Shown piece after piece: positions 6,896 to 13,869 of a stretch of 24,817 nt of DNA. The position numbers and the translations under genes were made by a program. Every line of letters begins with the position of its first letter. Position 1 is the stretch's first letter. The DNA is from Spirogloea muscicola (Eukaryota > Streptophyta > Zygnematophyceae > Spirogloeales > Spirogloeaceae): contig WELB01000022.1 in NCBI GenBank assembly GCA_009602725.1, positions 1,065,579-1,090,395 of the forward strand. The letters run 5' to 3'. Below the pieces are notes generated by a model. That model saw only the letters and a list, made by a program, of their open reading frames with translations. It was not told the DNA's origin and searched no databases.

Positions 6896-7051
6896 CGAGC
6901 TGCCCCCAAGAAGTGGCTCTCCCAGTGGGGGCAAGGGCTGTGAGAAGCCAGCCCGAAAAGAATTGACAAGGTTCGAAGAGGCAAAATTACGAGCTAAGCA
7001 GCTACTAAGGGGCCTGAAGAGGCTATGGCAGAACGGGGTAGGATGGACCAC
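6895..7051 (-). repeat. 3' UTR and type C tail of the best copy
   Basis: Reading left from the stop at 7052: GTGGTCCATCCTACCCCG, CTTCAGGCCCCCTTAG, then CTTCGAACCTTGTCAATTC, GGGCTGGCTTCTCACAGCCC and CCACTGGGAGAGCCACTTC. This is the clearest example of a coding end, UTR and tail in one piece, and it matches 801-965 on the other strand. Confidence 0.85.
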
Positions 7052-7930
7052 TCAGTAGTAACGAGTGAGGAGCCTCAAATCTGACAGAATAGCTGCCTGA
7101 AAACTATCTCCCTGACGAAAGACGGAGGCCGCAGCGAGAGCACGGCCAGCACGCAGATGCAAGGCGTGGGCCATGGACCGCTGAAGGGAGACGGACAATC
7201 GCATACGGCATACCGTAAACCCTGAGCCCACGAGCCAGCGGCGTTGAAGTCAGCCGGCTCACAGCGCCTGCGGGACACAGCGCGCCGCGCAAACCTGGCC
7301 AGCAGGGCGAGCCACTGGGACCCGAGAGAGCCGTGCACGTCCACAGCCAGGGGGACGAATTCATCTGCAGCCGGGTGGTCGGCGTGTTTGGCCGCCTTGC
7401 TGCGAGCGGCCTTCGCCGCAGCGTGGCCAGCTCGCGAGGCAGAAAGCCCCGGGTTGGAGCGGTCGACCACATCAGTGGTGACCCCATCAGCAATGATGCG
7501 CCCGCCGCCGCCCGGCGTGGACGCCACCAGGGCGACGCCGCGCGTGTGGAGTCCGTCGGCCCTCCAAAGGAGTGGCATGACAGACGTATTCTCCATCGCA
7601 ACTGTGTATCGCCCTCCTGGAAGATGCCGAACATTGCGTCGCGGAGGCGGTCGTGAGCAGCTGTACGTTCGCCTCCAGTGGCGCAGCGGAGGATATGCGC
7701 CGCCAGCTCCGCCGGGTCCGTCGACCGCTCCCCACACTCACATTGCAGCACGCCAAGCAGACAGGGCGGGGGAGACCCAACAGGCGATGGGTGGCCGTAC
7801 GGAAGAGTTCATCCGGCATCCTGAGGGCATCGTACAGGGGGAGCGCGCAGAGCCAGGCTGCCGCGCCAGGGGAGGCGAAGGCTGCCCCGGGAGGTCCTTG
7901 TTTCCTCATTCCCTTCGTCCTTTCCCTCAT
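7052..7930 (-). pseudogene. Best-preserved retroelement ORF C-terminal region (finger plus possible nuclease-like domain)
   Basis: The minus strand, with about three single-base frame changes, encodes in order: ASPGAAAWLCALPLYDALRM, ELFRTATHRLLGLPRP; a finger C-x-C-x12-H-x3-C (CECG to HILRC); GGERTAAHDRLRDAMFGIFQ; YTVAMENTSVMPLLWRADG; GGGRIIADGVTTDVVDR; AGHAAAKAARSKAAKHADH; DEFVPLAVDVHGSLGSQWL; FNAAGSWAQ; MRLSVSLQRSMAHALHLRAG; and ILSDLRLLTRYY with TGA at 7054-7052. The finger followed by an R-x(3)-H-x(2)-LRD motif is typical of sequence behind the reverse transcriptase in many non-LTR-type elements (from memory). A PD-(D/E)XK-like fold for the D/E-rich part is possible but unproven. No reverse transcriptase core is present, because the copy is 5'-truncated. 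Frameshifts make it inactive. Confidence 0.75.
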
Positions 7931-8110
7931 TGTGCTGGCCTCTCACAGCCATTGCCCTCCATTGGAAGAGCTGATCTCTATCCGGCCACTTCGGACCTTG
8001 TCAAGTAGAAGCTCGCCCACTTTAAGAAGGTGGCTGGGCAAGAAGTGGCCCTTCCAATCGGGGCAAGGGCTGTTATGAGCCAGCCCGAAAAGAATGGACA
8101 AGGTCGAAAG
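7910..8110. repeat. Type B tail (+) facing a type C tail (-)
   Basis: Plus: TTGTGCTGGCCTCTCACAGCC, CATTGGAAGAGCTGATCTC at about 7,930-7,985, then CTTCGGACCTTGTCAAG at about 8,000. Minus: GTGGCCCTTCCAATCGGGGC, GGGCTGTTATGAGCCAGCCC and TGGACAAGGTCGAAAG at about 8,040-8,110. The opposed pair could form a large inverted repeat. Confidence 0.75.
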
Positions 8111-8165
8111 AGCCGAAAGGCGACTAAGCCACACAGCTATGCACGTGACTACAGCGGGGGGGAAC

Positions 8166-8385
8166 TTAGTAACCCCAAACTAGCAGCAGCAAGTCGGAGT
8201 GATTTGCAGCTGGACAAGAGGCACAGCGAAGAGACTGAGAAGCAGCAGCCATAGCGCGGCCTGCCTGCGAATGTACTGCGTGAGCTAGGGAGCGTGGAAA
8301 GGGGACAACCGCATTCAAATTACCTGGGCAAGCGAGCCGGCAGCGTTGAAGCGGGGCAGCTCCCTCAAGAGGAGATACTGAGCAA
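8166..8385 (-). pseudogene. Retroelement C-terminal fragment
   Basis: The minus strand carries FNAAGSLAQV in one frame, then RSLAHAVHSQAGRAMAAAS and AANHSDLLLLVWGY with the stop at 8166-8168. It is the last ~70 codons of a family A copy, with at least one frameshift. The 3' UTR and type C tail at 8,040-8,165 belong to it. Confidence 0.75.
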
Positions 8386-8480
8386 CCAGTGGCCATTTGA
8401 GTCGCCCTTTTCTGGCCCCTTCGAATTTTCTGGCCCCCCCCTCTGGCTAAACACGTTGGGCTGGCCAATAACAGTCATCG
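8366..8480 (+). repeat. Short 3' end with tail (type B-like)
   Basis: It begins at the final Tyr codon and stop (ATACTGA), followed by CAACCAGTGGCCATTTGAG, CTTCGAATTTTCTGGCC and GGGCTGGCCAATAACAG. The UTR matches that at 17,180-17,215 (GAGCCAGTGGCCACTTGAG). It overlaps the end of the neighbouring minus-strand fragment. Confidence 0.65.
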
Positions 8481-8484
8481 CCCT

Positions 8485-9111
8485 TACCAGAATTGATGGC
8501 AGTGCTCTTGCTGCAGCCTCTGGTGTTTGTCAAGGTCATTGCTTTCTGGCGGGCTACACGGTGGCCGTGGAGAACACTTCGATCATGCCCATGCAGCTGG
8601 GCGCGGACGGTCAGCTCCATACCCGGCGCGCTGACCTGTTCGCCATCCGGCCCGGAGGAGGTCCCCGCATCATTGCGGATGTTGGGACTGCCGCCTGCGT
8701 CGACTCCGCCAACCCCACCAGATCGGTGTCGACTGCAGGGCACGCGGTTGGCCTGGCGGGCCGTGCCAAGGAGCGTACTATGCTCACCCTGCTGGTGATG
8801 AATCCGCAGCACTTGCGATCGACGTCAACGGGGCTTTCGGCAGTCGCTGGGCGGAACTCCTCCAGCGGCTTGCCCGGCAGGCCATCGATCGGCGGCCGGA
8901 TCAGCCAGAGGAGCTGCCCGGCTTCAACGCTGCCGGCTCGCTGGCGCAGGTCTCCCGCATGCGGCTGTCAGTCTCTTTCCAGCGCTCCCTGGCTCACACA
9001 GTCCACTTGCGAGCTAGCCGCGCTATGGCTGCTGCATCTGGGTCAAGGCGGAGTGCCTCTTTCCCGGCTGCGGGTTACTCCGATCTGCTGCTGCTCACTT
9101 GTGGGTACTAA
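8485..9111 (+). pseudogene. Retroelement C-terminal copy with rearranged 5' junction
   Basis: A single frameshift near 8,778 separates two open parts. Part one: GYTVAVENTSIMPMQLGADG, LHTRRADLFAIRPGGGPR, IIADVGTAACVDSANPTRS and AGHAVGLAGRAKER. Part two, about 110 residues: YAHPAGDESAALAIDVNGAF, GSRWAELLQRLARQAIDRRP, ELPGFNAAGSLAQVSRMRLS, VSFQRSLAHTVHLRASRAM and GYSDLLLLTCGY with TAA at 9109-9111. At its 5' end about 50 bp encode SALAAASGVCQGH, which is normally C-terminal sequence (compare ALAAASVFRQGD at the end of 7,052-7,930), joined directly to the GYTVAVEN segment. The element has therefore been rearranged, by template switching or by insertion next to an older 3' end. Confidence 0.8.
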
Positions 9112-9317
9112 GCTTCCATCTGCCGTTGTCTCGTGTCTAAGGGTAGAAAGGTCTAGCTGTCATCGTCATGAACACCTGTATGCATCTGGCTGGCTTTCAC
9201 AGCCGCTCTTTTGATATCAGCAGCCGCATTCCTGTGTGGTTTTTCCAGGCACCTTTTGGCTCTTTGGACCTTGTCCATCCATTTTGGACTGGCCTTTTGG
9301 GCTGGACCCGCTTCCAG
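9112..9317 (+). repeat. 3' UTR with two degenerate tails
   Basis: GCTTCCATCTGCCGTTGTC, then GGCTGGCTTTCACAGCCGC at about 9,190, and CTTTGGACCTTGTCCATCC with GGACTGGCCTTTTGGGC at about 9,258-9,300. The stems are imperfect. Confidence 0.6.
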
Positions 9318-9540
9318 GAACCCAGTCTCTCTGACCTGACCTGCTTAGCAGGGGTTACTGAGTGCTTCGTAGCTGCTTAGTTTCTTGTTGTGCTTGTTTT
9401 CCTCAGTACTTCTCCTGGCCCCTTCTCGTCCTTTGTTCATTCTTTTTCGGGCTGGCTTTTTCCAGCCCCTATCCTTAACGGGCGAACCCTTCTTCTTTCC
9501 CAGCCCCTACCCTCTATGGGCGAGCACTTTCGAGAAAGCA
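9318..9540 (+). repeat. Terminal codons, 3' UTR, type D tail and a second tail end
   Basis: The final codons LLSRGY with TGA at about 9,359 lead to GTGCTTCGTAGCTGCTTAG, TTCTCCTGGCCCCTTCTCG, CTTTGTTCATTC, GGGCTGGCTTTTTCCAGCCC and CTATCCTTAACGGGCGAACC. A second half-tail (CCAGCCCCTACCCTC, TATGGGCGAGCAC) follows at once. The unit closely matches 17,885-18,060. Confidence 0.8.
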
Positions 9541-9664
9541 CTTTCGACCGATTGCGGCTATGCAGCCGGTGCTGCCAGCAGCCGGCAGCTGGTCAGAGGC
9601 GCTGCGGACCAACAACATGGCTCATTTGCCCCGTGCGCAGGGCTGTACGTCACGCCCCAGGGCT

Positions 9665-9858
9665 CCTCCGGTCAAGCTGTTGTGACCTAAGTAAGTAGTC
9701 AGTGCACTGCTTAGGTTGCCAAGCCACTCTGGGAATGGGCCAGAAAAAGTTTTATTCTCCACTACCAGCTCTTGGCAAATTATCCAGGTTGGAGACGGTT
9801 GTCGGAATCGGTCCTGAGAGGCTGTTGCCAGTGAGGTAGAGCCCGTTGAGCAGCAGAG
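9665..9858 (-). pseudogene. Leucine-rich-repeat gene fragment
   Basis: The minus strand encodes LYLTGNSLSGPIPTTVSNL, then DNL, a one-base frame change, ELVVENKTFSGPFPEWLGNL and SSALTTYLGHNSLTGG. This is about two and a half plant-type leucine-rich repeats (LxxLxLxxNxLxGxIPxxLxxL), the kind found in receptor-like kinases and receptor-like proteins and in many algal LRR proteins. There is no kinase, signal peptide or start. On its 5' side it abuts retroelement sequence (VVTADCVDSA) at about 9,858, in a different reading frame and with no spacer. The LRR assignment rests on the motif and is strong; the parent gene is unknown. It is most simply a captured or displaced host gene fragment. Confidence 0.8.
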
Positions 9859-9942
9859 TCGACGCAATCTGCAGTCACCACGTCTGCATTGATACGCGGA
9901 CCTCCTCCGGGCGGGATGGCGACTAGGTCAGACATTTGGACA
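9855..9942 (-). pseudogene. Short retroelement fragment fused to the LRR piece
   Basis: The minus strand reads MSDLVAIPPGGGPRINADVV, TADCVDSA and then passes into the LRR DNA. The segment equals RADLVAIPPGGGPRIIADVV in sister copies. It begins where a plus-strand type A tail starts (ACATTTGGACATTGTCC). Confidence 0.75.
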
Positions 9943-10140
9943 TTGTCCATTCCTTTTAGGGCTGGCTTTGCCAGCCCCTCATCTCTGTGGGCGAGCCCTT
10001 CTTTTTTCTTTTCTTCTTTCCGGCTCCTTCGGACCTTGTCATTGATTTCGGGGCTGGCTGTTCGCGAGCACTTTCGCAGCCCTTGCCACCTTAGGAGAGC
10101 CACTTTGTGTTCTTTTGGGAGAGCCACTTCTTGCTTTGTC
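9938..10140 (+). repeat. Type A tail followed by type C tails
   Basis: Type A: TTTGGACATTGTCCATTCC, GGGCTGGCTTTGCCAGCCC, CTGTGGGCGAGCCC at 9,938-10,005. Type C: CTTCGGACCTTGTCATTG, GGGGCTGGCTGTTCGCG, CGCAGCCCTTGCCACC, GGAGAGCCACTTTG at 10,020-10,108. A second end, TTGGGAGAGCCACTTCTTGC, lies at 10,114-10,133. Confidence 0.75.
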
Positions 10141-10260
10141 AAGGCCGTCGCCCCCCTTGGAGAAGAGAAGGGGGCAAGGGCTGTGAACAGCCAGCCCGAA
10201 AAGAGAAGTGGCTCTCCCAATGGGGCCAAGGGCTGTGAAAAGCCAGCCCAAAAGGAAGTC
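10140..10260 (-). repeat. Two tandem minus-strand type C tails
   Basis: GGGGGCAAGGGCTGTGAACA, GCCAGCCCGAAAAG at about 10,168-10,203, then GTGGCTCTCCCAATGGGGCC, AAGGGCTGTGAAAAGCCAGC at about 10,207-10,252. They face the plus-strand type C tails just to the left. Confidence 0.8.
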
Positions 10261-10547
10261 ACCTTGGAAGAAAGTGCTCGCCCTTGGAAGAGCTACATTT
10301 CTCAACCATTGCCTTCCACCTCTTCCACTGAGAGCGCGCGTGCGCTTATGGGCGCGCACTTTCTTCACTGAGAGAGAGAAGAAACGCTCTTCTAGTAGTG
10401 GGCGATGACTGAAGAAGAAAGTGCTCGCCCATGGAAAAGAGGAGCTGGCAAAGCCAGCCCAAAAAGAATGGACAATGTCCAAAGCCAAAAGAAAAAGGTG
10501 CTGAAAAAGGGCTACACTACAGAACACAAGACGATGCAGAGGTAAGC
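10260..10547 (-). repeat. Type A tails and 3' UTR of the next copy
   Basis: A degenerate type A end (CTTATGGGCGCGCACTTTC, plus strand) is at about 10,345-10,365. A good minus-strand type A tail lies at 10,410-10,490 (GTGCTCGCCCATGGAAAAG, GAGCTGGCAAAGCCAGCCC, GAATGGACAATGTCC). The UTR to the stop at 10,548 matches that at 18,755-18,824. Confidence 0.75.
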
Positions 10548-10999
10548 TCAGTACCCGCGAGTGAGTAACATCAAATCAGAGTAGCTCGCTGCAGGGAGGG
10601 AGGCACTGCGCCGACAGCCAGAGGCAGCAGCCATAGCACGGCCTGCTCGCGTGTGGACGGCGTAGGCTAGTGAGCGTTGGAATGAAACCGCCAGGCGCAT
10701 ACGAGATACCTGGGCGAGTGAACCGGCGCCGTTGAGGCCGGGCATCGCCCCTGGCAGACCCGGCCGCCGGTCAATGGCCTGACGGGCAAGCCGCTGGAGG
10801 AGATCCAGCCAGTGGCAGCCGAAAGCCCCGTGTACATCTATCGCCAGGGCCGCGAATTCATCACCAACCGGGTGATCGGCATGTTTTCGCTCCTTGCCCC
10901 GGGCCGCCTGGCCGACCGCGTGCCCCGCAAACGCCGATCTGGTGGATTGGCGGAGTCGATGCGGTCAGTTGTCACCACATCGGCGATGATGCGGGGACT
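10548..10999 (-). pseudogene. Retroelement C-terminal copy, one frameshift
   Basis: The minus strand encodes PRIIADVVTTDRIDSANPP, a one-base frame change, then AFAGHAVGQAARGKERKHAD, HPVGDEFAALAIDVHGAFGC, HWLDLLQRLARQAIDRRPG, MPGLNGAGSLAQVSRMRLAV, SFQRSLAYAVHTRAGRAM and SLPAASYSDLMLLTRGY with TGA at 10550-10548. From the frame change to the stop it is open and all conserved residues are present, so it is one of the youngest-looking copies. The 5' end stops abruptly at the Copia remnant near 11,000. Its own type A tail lies at 10,410-10,490. Confidence 0.8.
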
Positions 11000-11070
11000 G
11001 CATCAGACTCTCAAGTGCCTGTGCATGAGGGGAATCCACTTCCTTCTCTCGAGGCCCTGCAGCCTTCTTG

Positions 11071-11721
11071 CTAATTGAGCAAATCGTCCACAATGTAGAC
11101 TACCTCTTCTTCAGTCTGCTGGATGTGCAGACCTGTATGTGCATCGGTCCTCCTCAAGCCTTGCCTTGTTAGGTACTGGTCAGTCTTCTTGTTCCATACC
11201 CTAGGTGCTTGCTTGAGGCCGTACAGACTTCTCTTCAGCTGCACCGGCTGCTGCTGTTCTGCTGCCCCGGCTGCTGCTCTTCTGCTGCACCGGCTGCTGC
11301 TGATCTGCTGCTCCTGCTGCTGCTGCTGTTGTTGCAGCTCTGGCTGCTGCTGCTGCTCCGGGTGCTGCTGCTGCTCCGGCGGCTGCTGCTGCTCCGGCTG
11401 CTGCTGCTGCTGCTGCTGCTCTGGCTGCTGCTCTTCTGCTGCACCGGCTGCTACTGCTGCTGCTCTGGGTGAGTGCGGCTGCCTGTTAGCTGGCTGTATC
11501 TGCAACTCAGCTGACGCAGCCTGCTGCTCCTCTTTGGCAGCTTGCTCCCACTTGCTGGCATCAGTCCTGCTTCTTGCTTTGGCCAAGGTAAGAGGCTCCA
11601 CCTCAGTCAACAGGACATGCTCAGGCTTCCTGTGCAGTCTTGCAGACCTTCTCAGCTGAGTCGCAGTGATCTCTGCACTGTCTTCCTGAGAGTTCTCCTC
11701 ATCAGCAGGCTCAGTCTCCAT
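11071..11721 (-). pseudogene. Copia reverse transcriptase edges joined by a poly-Gln tract
   Basis: The minus strand is open for 216 codons: ATQLRRSARLHRKPEHV and SKWEQAAKEEQQA (the segment just before RT), a Gln/Pro/Ala tract, then QLKRSLYGLKQAPRVWNKK and EEEVVYIVDDLLN before a TAG. SLYGLKQAPRxW is diagnostic of Copia RT. The catalytic YVDD is degraded to IVDD. About 150 residues normally lying between W-x-x-A-x-x-EE and SLYGLKQ, including the first catalytic Asp, are missing and the Q tract sits there. Not functional as an RT. Confidence 0.85.
11235..11465. repeat. CAG/CTG trinucleotide tract
   Basis: Imperfect CTG/GCT repeats on the plus strand (CAG, Gln on the minus strand) with interruptions encoding Pro and Ala. 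The tract lies inside the Copia RT remnant. Confidence 0.9.
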
Positions 11722-11734
11722 ACTTTGAAGGTCT

Positions 11735-12320
11735 TCAGCTCTCAGCTGCTCCCTCTCCTGGTCTCCAGGCTGTCTTGCACCTCCTGAGCTGACTTCTGAG
11801 CTGCTGCAGGTGTTGTAGTCTGTACAGGGACGGTTGCTGAAGCTGGTGTTGGAGCTGACCCTGCTGCTGGGACTCGAGCTGGAGTTGCTGCTGGAGATAG
11901 TGTTGGAGCAGCTGTTGGGGCTGGATTCTGGTCTGGATAACTGACTCCACCTCTAGCACTACTCCAGTCACCGTAGCTAGTGTTGGAGCTGCTGTTGGGG
12001 CTGGAACCTGGTCTGGAACCGCTGACTCCACCTCTGGCACTGCTCCAATCACTGTAGCTTCCTGCAGCCAACCTTTCTCAGCTCTGGGCTGCACCTGACT
12101 AGCCAGCATGGCTTGCGCAACAATTTTTGTATGATGCTCCTGTTGGCTTGTTGCCAGCACCTGCTCCTGCAGCTCTTGCTGCTGCTGCTGCTGCTCCTTG
12201 AGCTGCTTCTGTTCCGGCTTTTGTTGCTGCCACTGCTGCTGCTCTTCAAGTCCTTGCCTGGCTGATGGTCTTTCCAGAAACGCTAGCTGCTCCTGTGCTG
12301 CTGCGTCCTGTTCTAGCTAC
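11735..12320 (-). pseudogene. Q/P-rich linker replacing the Copia integrase core
   Basis: The minus strand has EEQQQWQQKPEQKQLKEQQQ, then APTAAPTLATVTG and similar Pro/Thr/Ala-rich text, ending near EREQLRAEDLQSMETEP, which reads into the RT edge. An ~80 bp unit is duplicated in tandem (near 11,911-11,990 and 11,991-12,071). The copies differ by one base in length, so the frame changes between them. No D,D,E residues of integrase are visible. Confidence 0.75.
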
Positions 12321-12703
12321 TGCTTCCCCAGCTGGCATTCCTTGCAGATGCCGAGCTCCCTGGTCTTCCATTCGTCGGTGTTGACCCCTTCCACCATCTT
12401 CTTGGACTGGAGCAACTTCAGCTAATCTTCATTCAGGTGGCCAAGTCTGAGGTGCCACAGCTTGAGGGTACTTGGAATTGAACTTGCTGTAGCTGCCAGG
12501 GCTGATGCAGTCTCCACCTGCTGAGTTCTGCACCTCAGCATGAACTGCTTGTCTTGCCTTCTGGCTACTCCCAGCAGCTCGCCCTTCTTGTTGCTGAACA
12601 CACACTTGCCGCCGTTGAAGTTGAAGTTCGCTCCCTTGTTACTTGCCTGCTGGACCGACAGCAGGTTTCTTGCAACTCCAGGCACTAGCAGCACATTGGT
12701 CAA
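12320..12703 (-). pseudogene. Copia GAG-pre-integrase segment
   Basis: The minus strand encodes LTNVLLVPGVARNLLSVQQA, FNGGKCVFSNKKGELLGVAR, LKLWHLRLGHLNED, an in-frame TAG, LKLLQSKKMVEG, TRELGICKECQLGKQ and another TAG. The pair of histidines in WHLRLGH and the CKEC cysteines form the expected HHCC zinc site ahead of integrase. A normal element would continue into the integrase core, but here the sequence passes straight into Q-rich repeats. Both stops are TAG and the first falls where a Gln would fit. Confidence 0.85.
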
Positions 12704-13132
12704 ATCACCACTCTCTCCACACCTTGAGTCATCACCCTGAGGTAGACAGTACCTCTGCCAGTTGATGGCAAGGTCTGCTGGTTGCCGAAGGTGACTGTTG
12801 GCCCCTGGATAGCTTCAAAGTGGTGAAGAAGCTCCCGTCTCCCCGTCACGTGCTGGCTTGCTCCACTGTCAATGATCCACTTGTCAAGCTGCTGCTGGGG
12901 CTGTCCTGTCAGGGCCACGTCGGTGTTGTTGCTGCTGCCGCTGGGTTGCTGGACCTTCTTCTTGGACCTGCAGTCTTTGGCCCAGTGGCGCTTCTTGCCA
13001 CAGGCTTTGCGGATGTCCTCAGACCGGTCCATCTTCTTCTGGTACTTGCCCTTCTTGCTCTTCTCTTGCTTGCTCCCATGCTGACTCAGAAGCGCAGTCG
13101 CTGACGAGCTGAGGGACCTCCCATCCTGGATC
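12700..13132 (-). pseudogene. Copia Gag zinc knuckle and aspartic protease
   Basis: The minus strand encodes SKQEKSKKGKYQKKMDRSED, IRKACGKKRHWAKDC, then TDVALTG, DKWIIDSGASQHVTGRREL and GNQQTLPSTGRGTVYLRV. The knuckle should be C-x2-C-x4-H-x4-C; the first Cys is replaced by Arg (CGC, one transition from TGC), so zinc binding is probably lost. DSGAS is the protease active-site motif. The frame ends in TGA near 12,700, and coding continues in the next frame as LTNVLLVPG. In intact Copia elements the Gag knuckle packages RNA and the protease matures the polyprotein. Confidence 0.85.
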
Positions 13133-13147
13133 TGAAATCAACTTAGC

Positions 13148-13447
13148 TTGTATACCTGCATGCGTGCACCATGGGAAGATTGCCTCGAGGCGATGCCGTC
13201 TCTTAGGCGACCTGACGTCGTTGCGGAAGTTGCAAAGGTGGCACCTTCAGGATATGTGGAGTCGTCTCAAAACGGGCCTACCGTTGATAATGTAATTGGC
13301 GAAGCGTCTACGGTAAGACTACGTACCCGTCCTATGAGCCCAGTCGGACAGGGGAGCCTGGACCTTGACGAAGAAGTGCCTCTCATGGCAAAGGGTGGTT
13401 CTGAAGGCCAGCAAAAGCGAACAAGAATGAGCAAGTTAAACAATTGA
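13148..13447 (+). CDS. Small ORF of unknown nature (99 codons)
   Basis: An open frame with MYTCMRAPWEDCLEAM at the start, GPTVDNVIGEASTVRLRTRP in the middle and a basic end (QQKRTRMSKLNN). The amino-acid mix is ordinary and has no low-complexity bias, unlike its neighbours. No domain is recognised, and no promoter or poly(A) site can be assigned. It lies just beyond the 5' side of the Copia remnant. It may be an exon, a displaced fragment or chance; chance is a serious possibility at this length and GC. Confidence 0.2.
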   Translation: MYTCMRAPWEDCLEAMPSLRRPDVVAEVAKVAPSGYVESSQNGPTVDNVIGEASTVRLRTRPMSPVGQGSLDLDEEVPLMAKGGSEGQQKRTRMSKLNN

Positions 13448-13594
13448 AGCTGCGCTGGTAAGGGCGGCAGCATACCACCTTGTCAGCGAGTGATGCTTGA
13501 TAGAGTAAGAGGGCAAGGCAGGAGTCAGTAAGGCATCAACATCACAGGAGGGTCAAAAGACATGTATTGTTCCGCACCTCACATAGTGTAGAGC

Positions 13595-13860
13595 AAAATG
13601 GCGAGGCTGCTGCTGCTGCATCAGCTGCTGGTGCAGCCAACGCTGCTGCTGTTGCTGCTGTCGCTGGTGCTGCTGCTACCAAGGCTACGGTTGCTAGCAC
13701 GACCAGTGCTATTCCCAAAATTGCTGCTGCTGGCAATGCTGCTGGTGCTGCCAAGGTTGGTGCTGCTGCTACTGCTGCTGCTGCTGCTGCTGCTGCTAGG
13801 CCTGCTTCCGTTGCTGTTGTTGCTGCTGCTGCTGACGCTATTGCTGCTGCTTACCCTGCA
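13595..13860. repeat. GCT/GCTG trinucleotide-rich tract
   Basis: About 260 bp of imperfect GCT repeats that read as Ala-, Leu- or Ser-rich in different frames. In one plus-strand frame (13,567-13,932) it gives a 121-residue Ala-rich ORF beginning MFRTSHSVEQNGEAA. That ORF is probably a by-product of the repeat. It differs from the Copia tracts in being Ala-reading on the plus strand. Confidence 0.8.
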
Positions 13861-13869
13861 CATAGAGCA

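Larger units (their letters stand above)
11040..13137 (-). mobile_element. Decayed, internally deleted Ty1/Copia-type retrotransposon
   Basis: Reading right to left, the order is Gag zinc knuckle, protease (DSGAS), GAG-pre-integrase, Q-rich linker, and the two edges of the reverse transcriptase, which is Copia order. The integrase D,D-35-E core is missing, as are the front and middle of the RT and everything after the YxDD region, including RNase H. No LTRs are recognisable. Several frameshifts and three in-frame TAG codons break it. CAG-rich tracts occupy both internal gaps. The 3' side stops against a different retroelement fragment at about 11,000. Copia elements copy by reverse transcription in cytoplasmic particles; this one cannot. 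Confidence 0.9.

Noticed and set aside
6895-7000. GGTTCGAAG in minus-type tails as a Pol III B box or tRNA T-loop
   Set aside because: The consensus needs pyrimidines after GGTTCGA and an A box upstream. The tails read GGTTCGAAGGGG and no cloverleaf can be formed around them.
8294-9214. 306-codon plus-strand open frame
   Set aside because: Its middle (GYTVAVEN to AKER) is genuine retroelement sequence, but after the frameshift near 8,778 it reads the wrong frame. The true C-terminus is in another frame ending at 9,111.
11123-11659. 178-codon Cys/Ser-rich plus-strand frame
   Set aside because: It is the antisense of the Copia RT remnant; the Cys runs are the CTG repeat read in another frame.
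12420-12435. TAG as a sense (Gln) codon in this organism
   Set aside because: TAG also occurs at the normal terminal stop position at 4,187, and all these genes are decayed. C-to-T mutation of CAG is a simpler explanation.
11000-13150. LTRs of the Copia element
   Set aside because: No direct repeat flanking the remnant could be seen by eye, and both sides pass into unrelated sequence.
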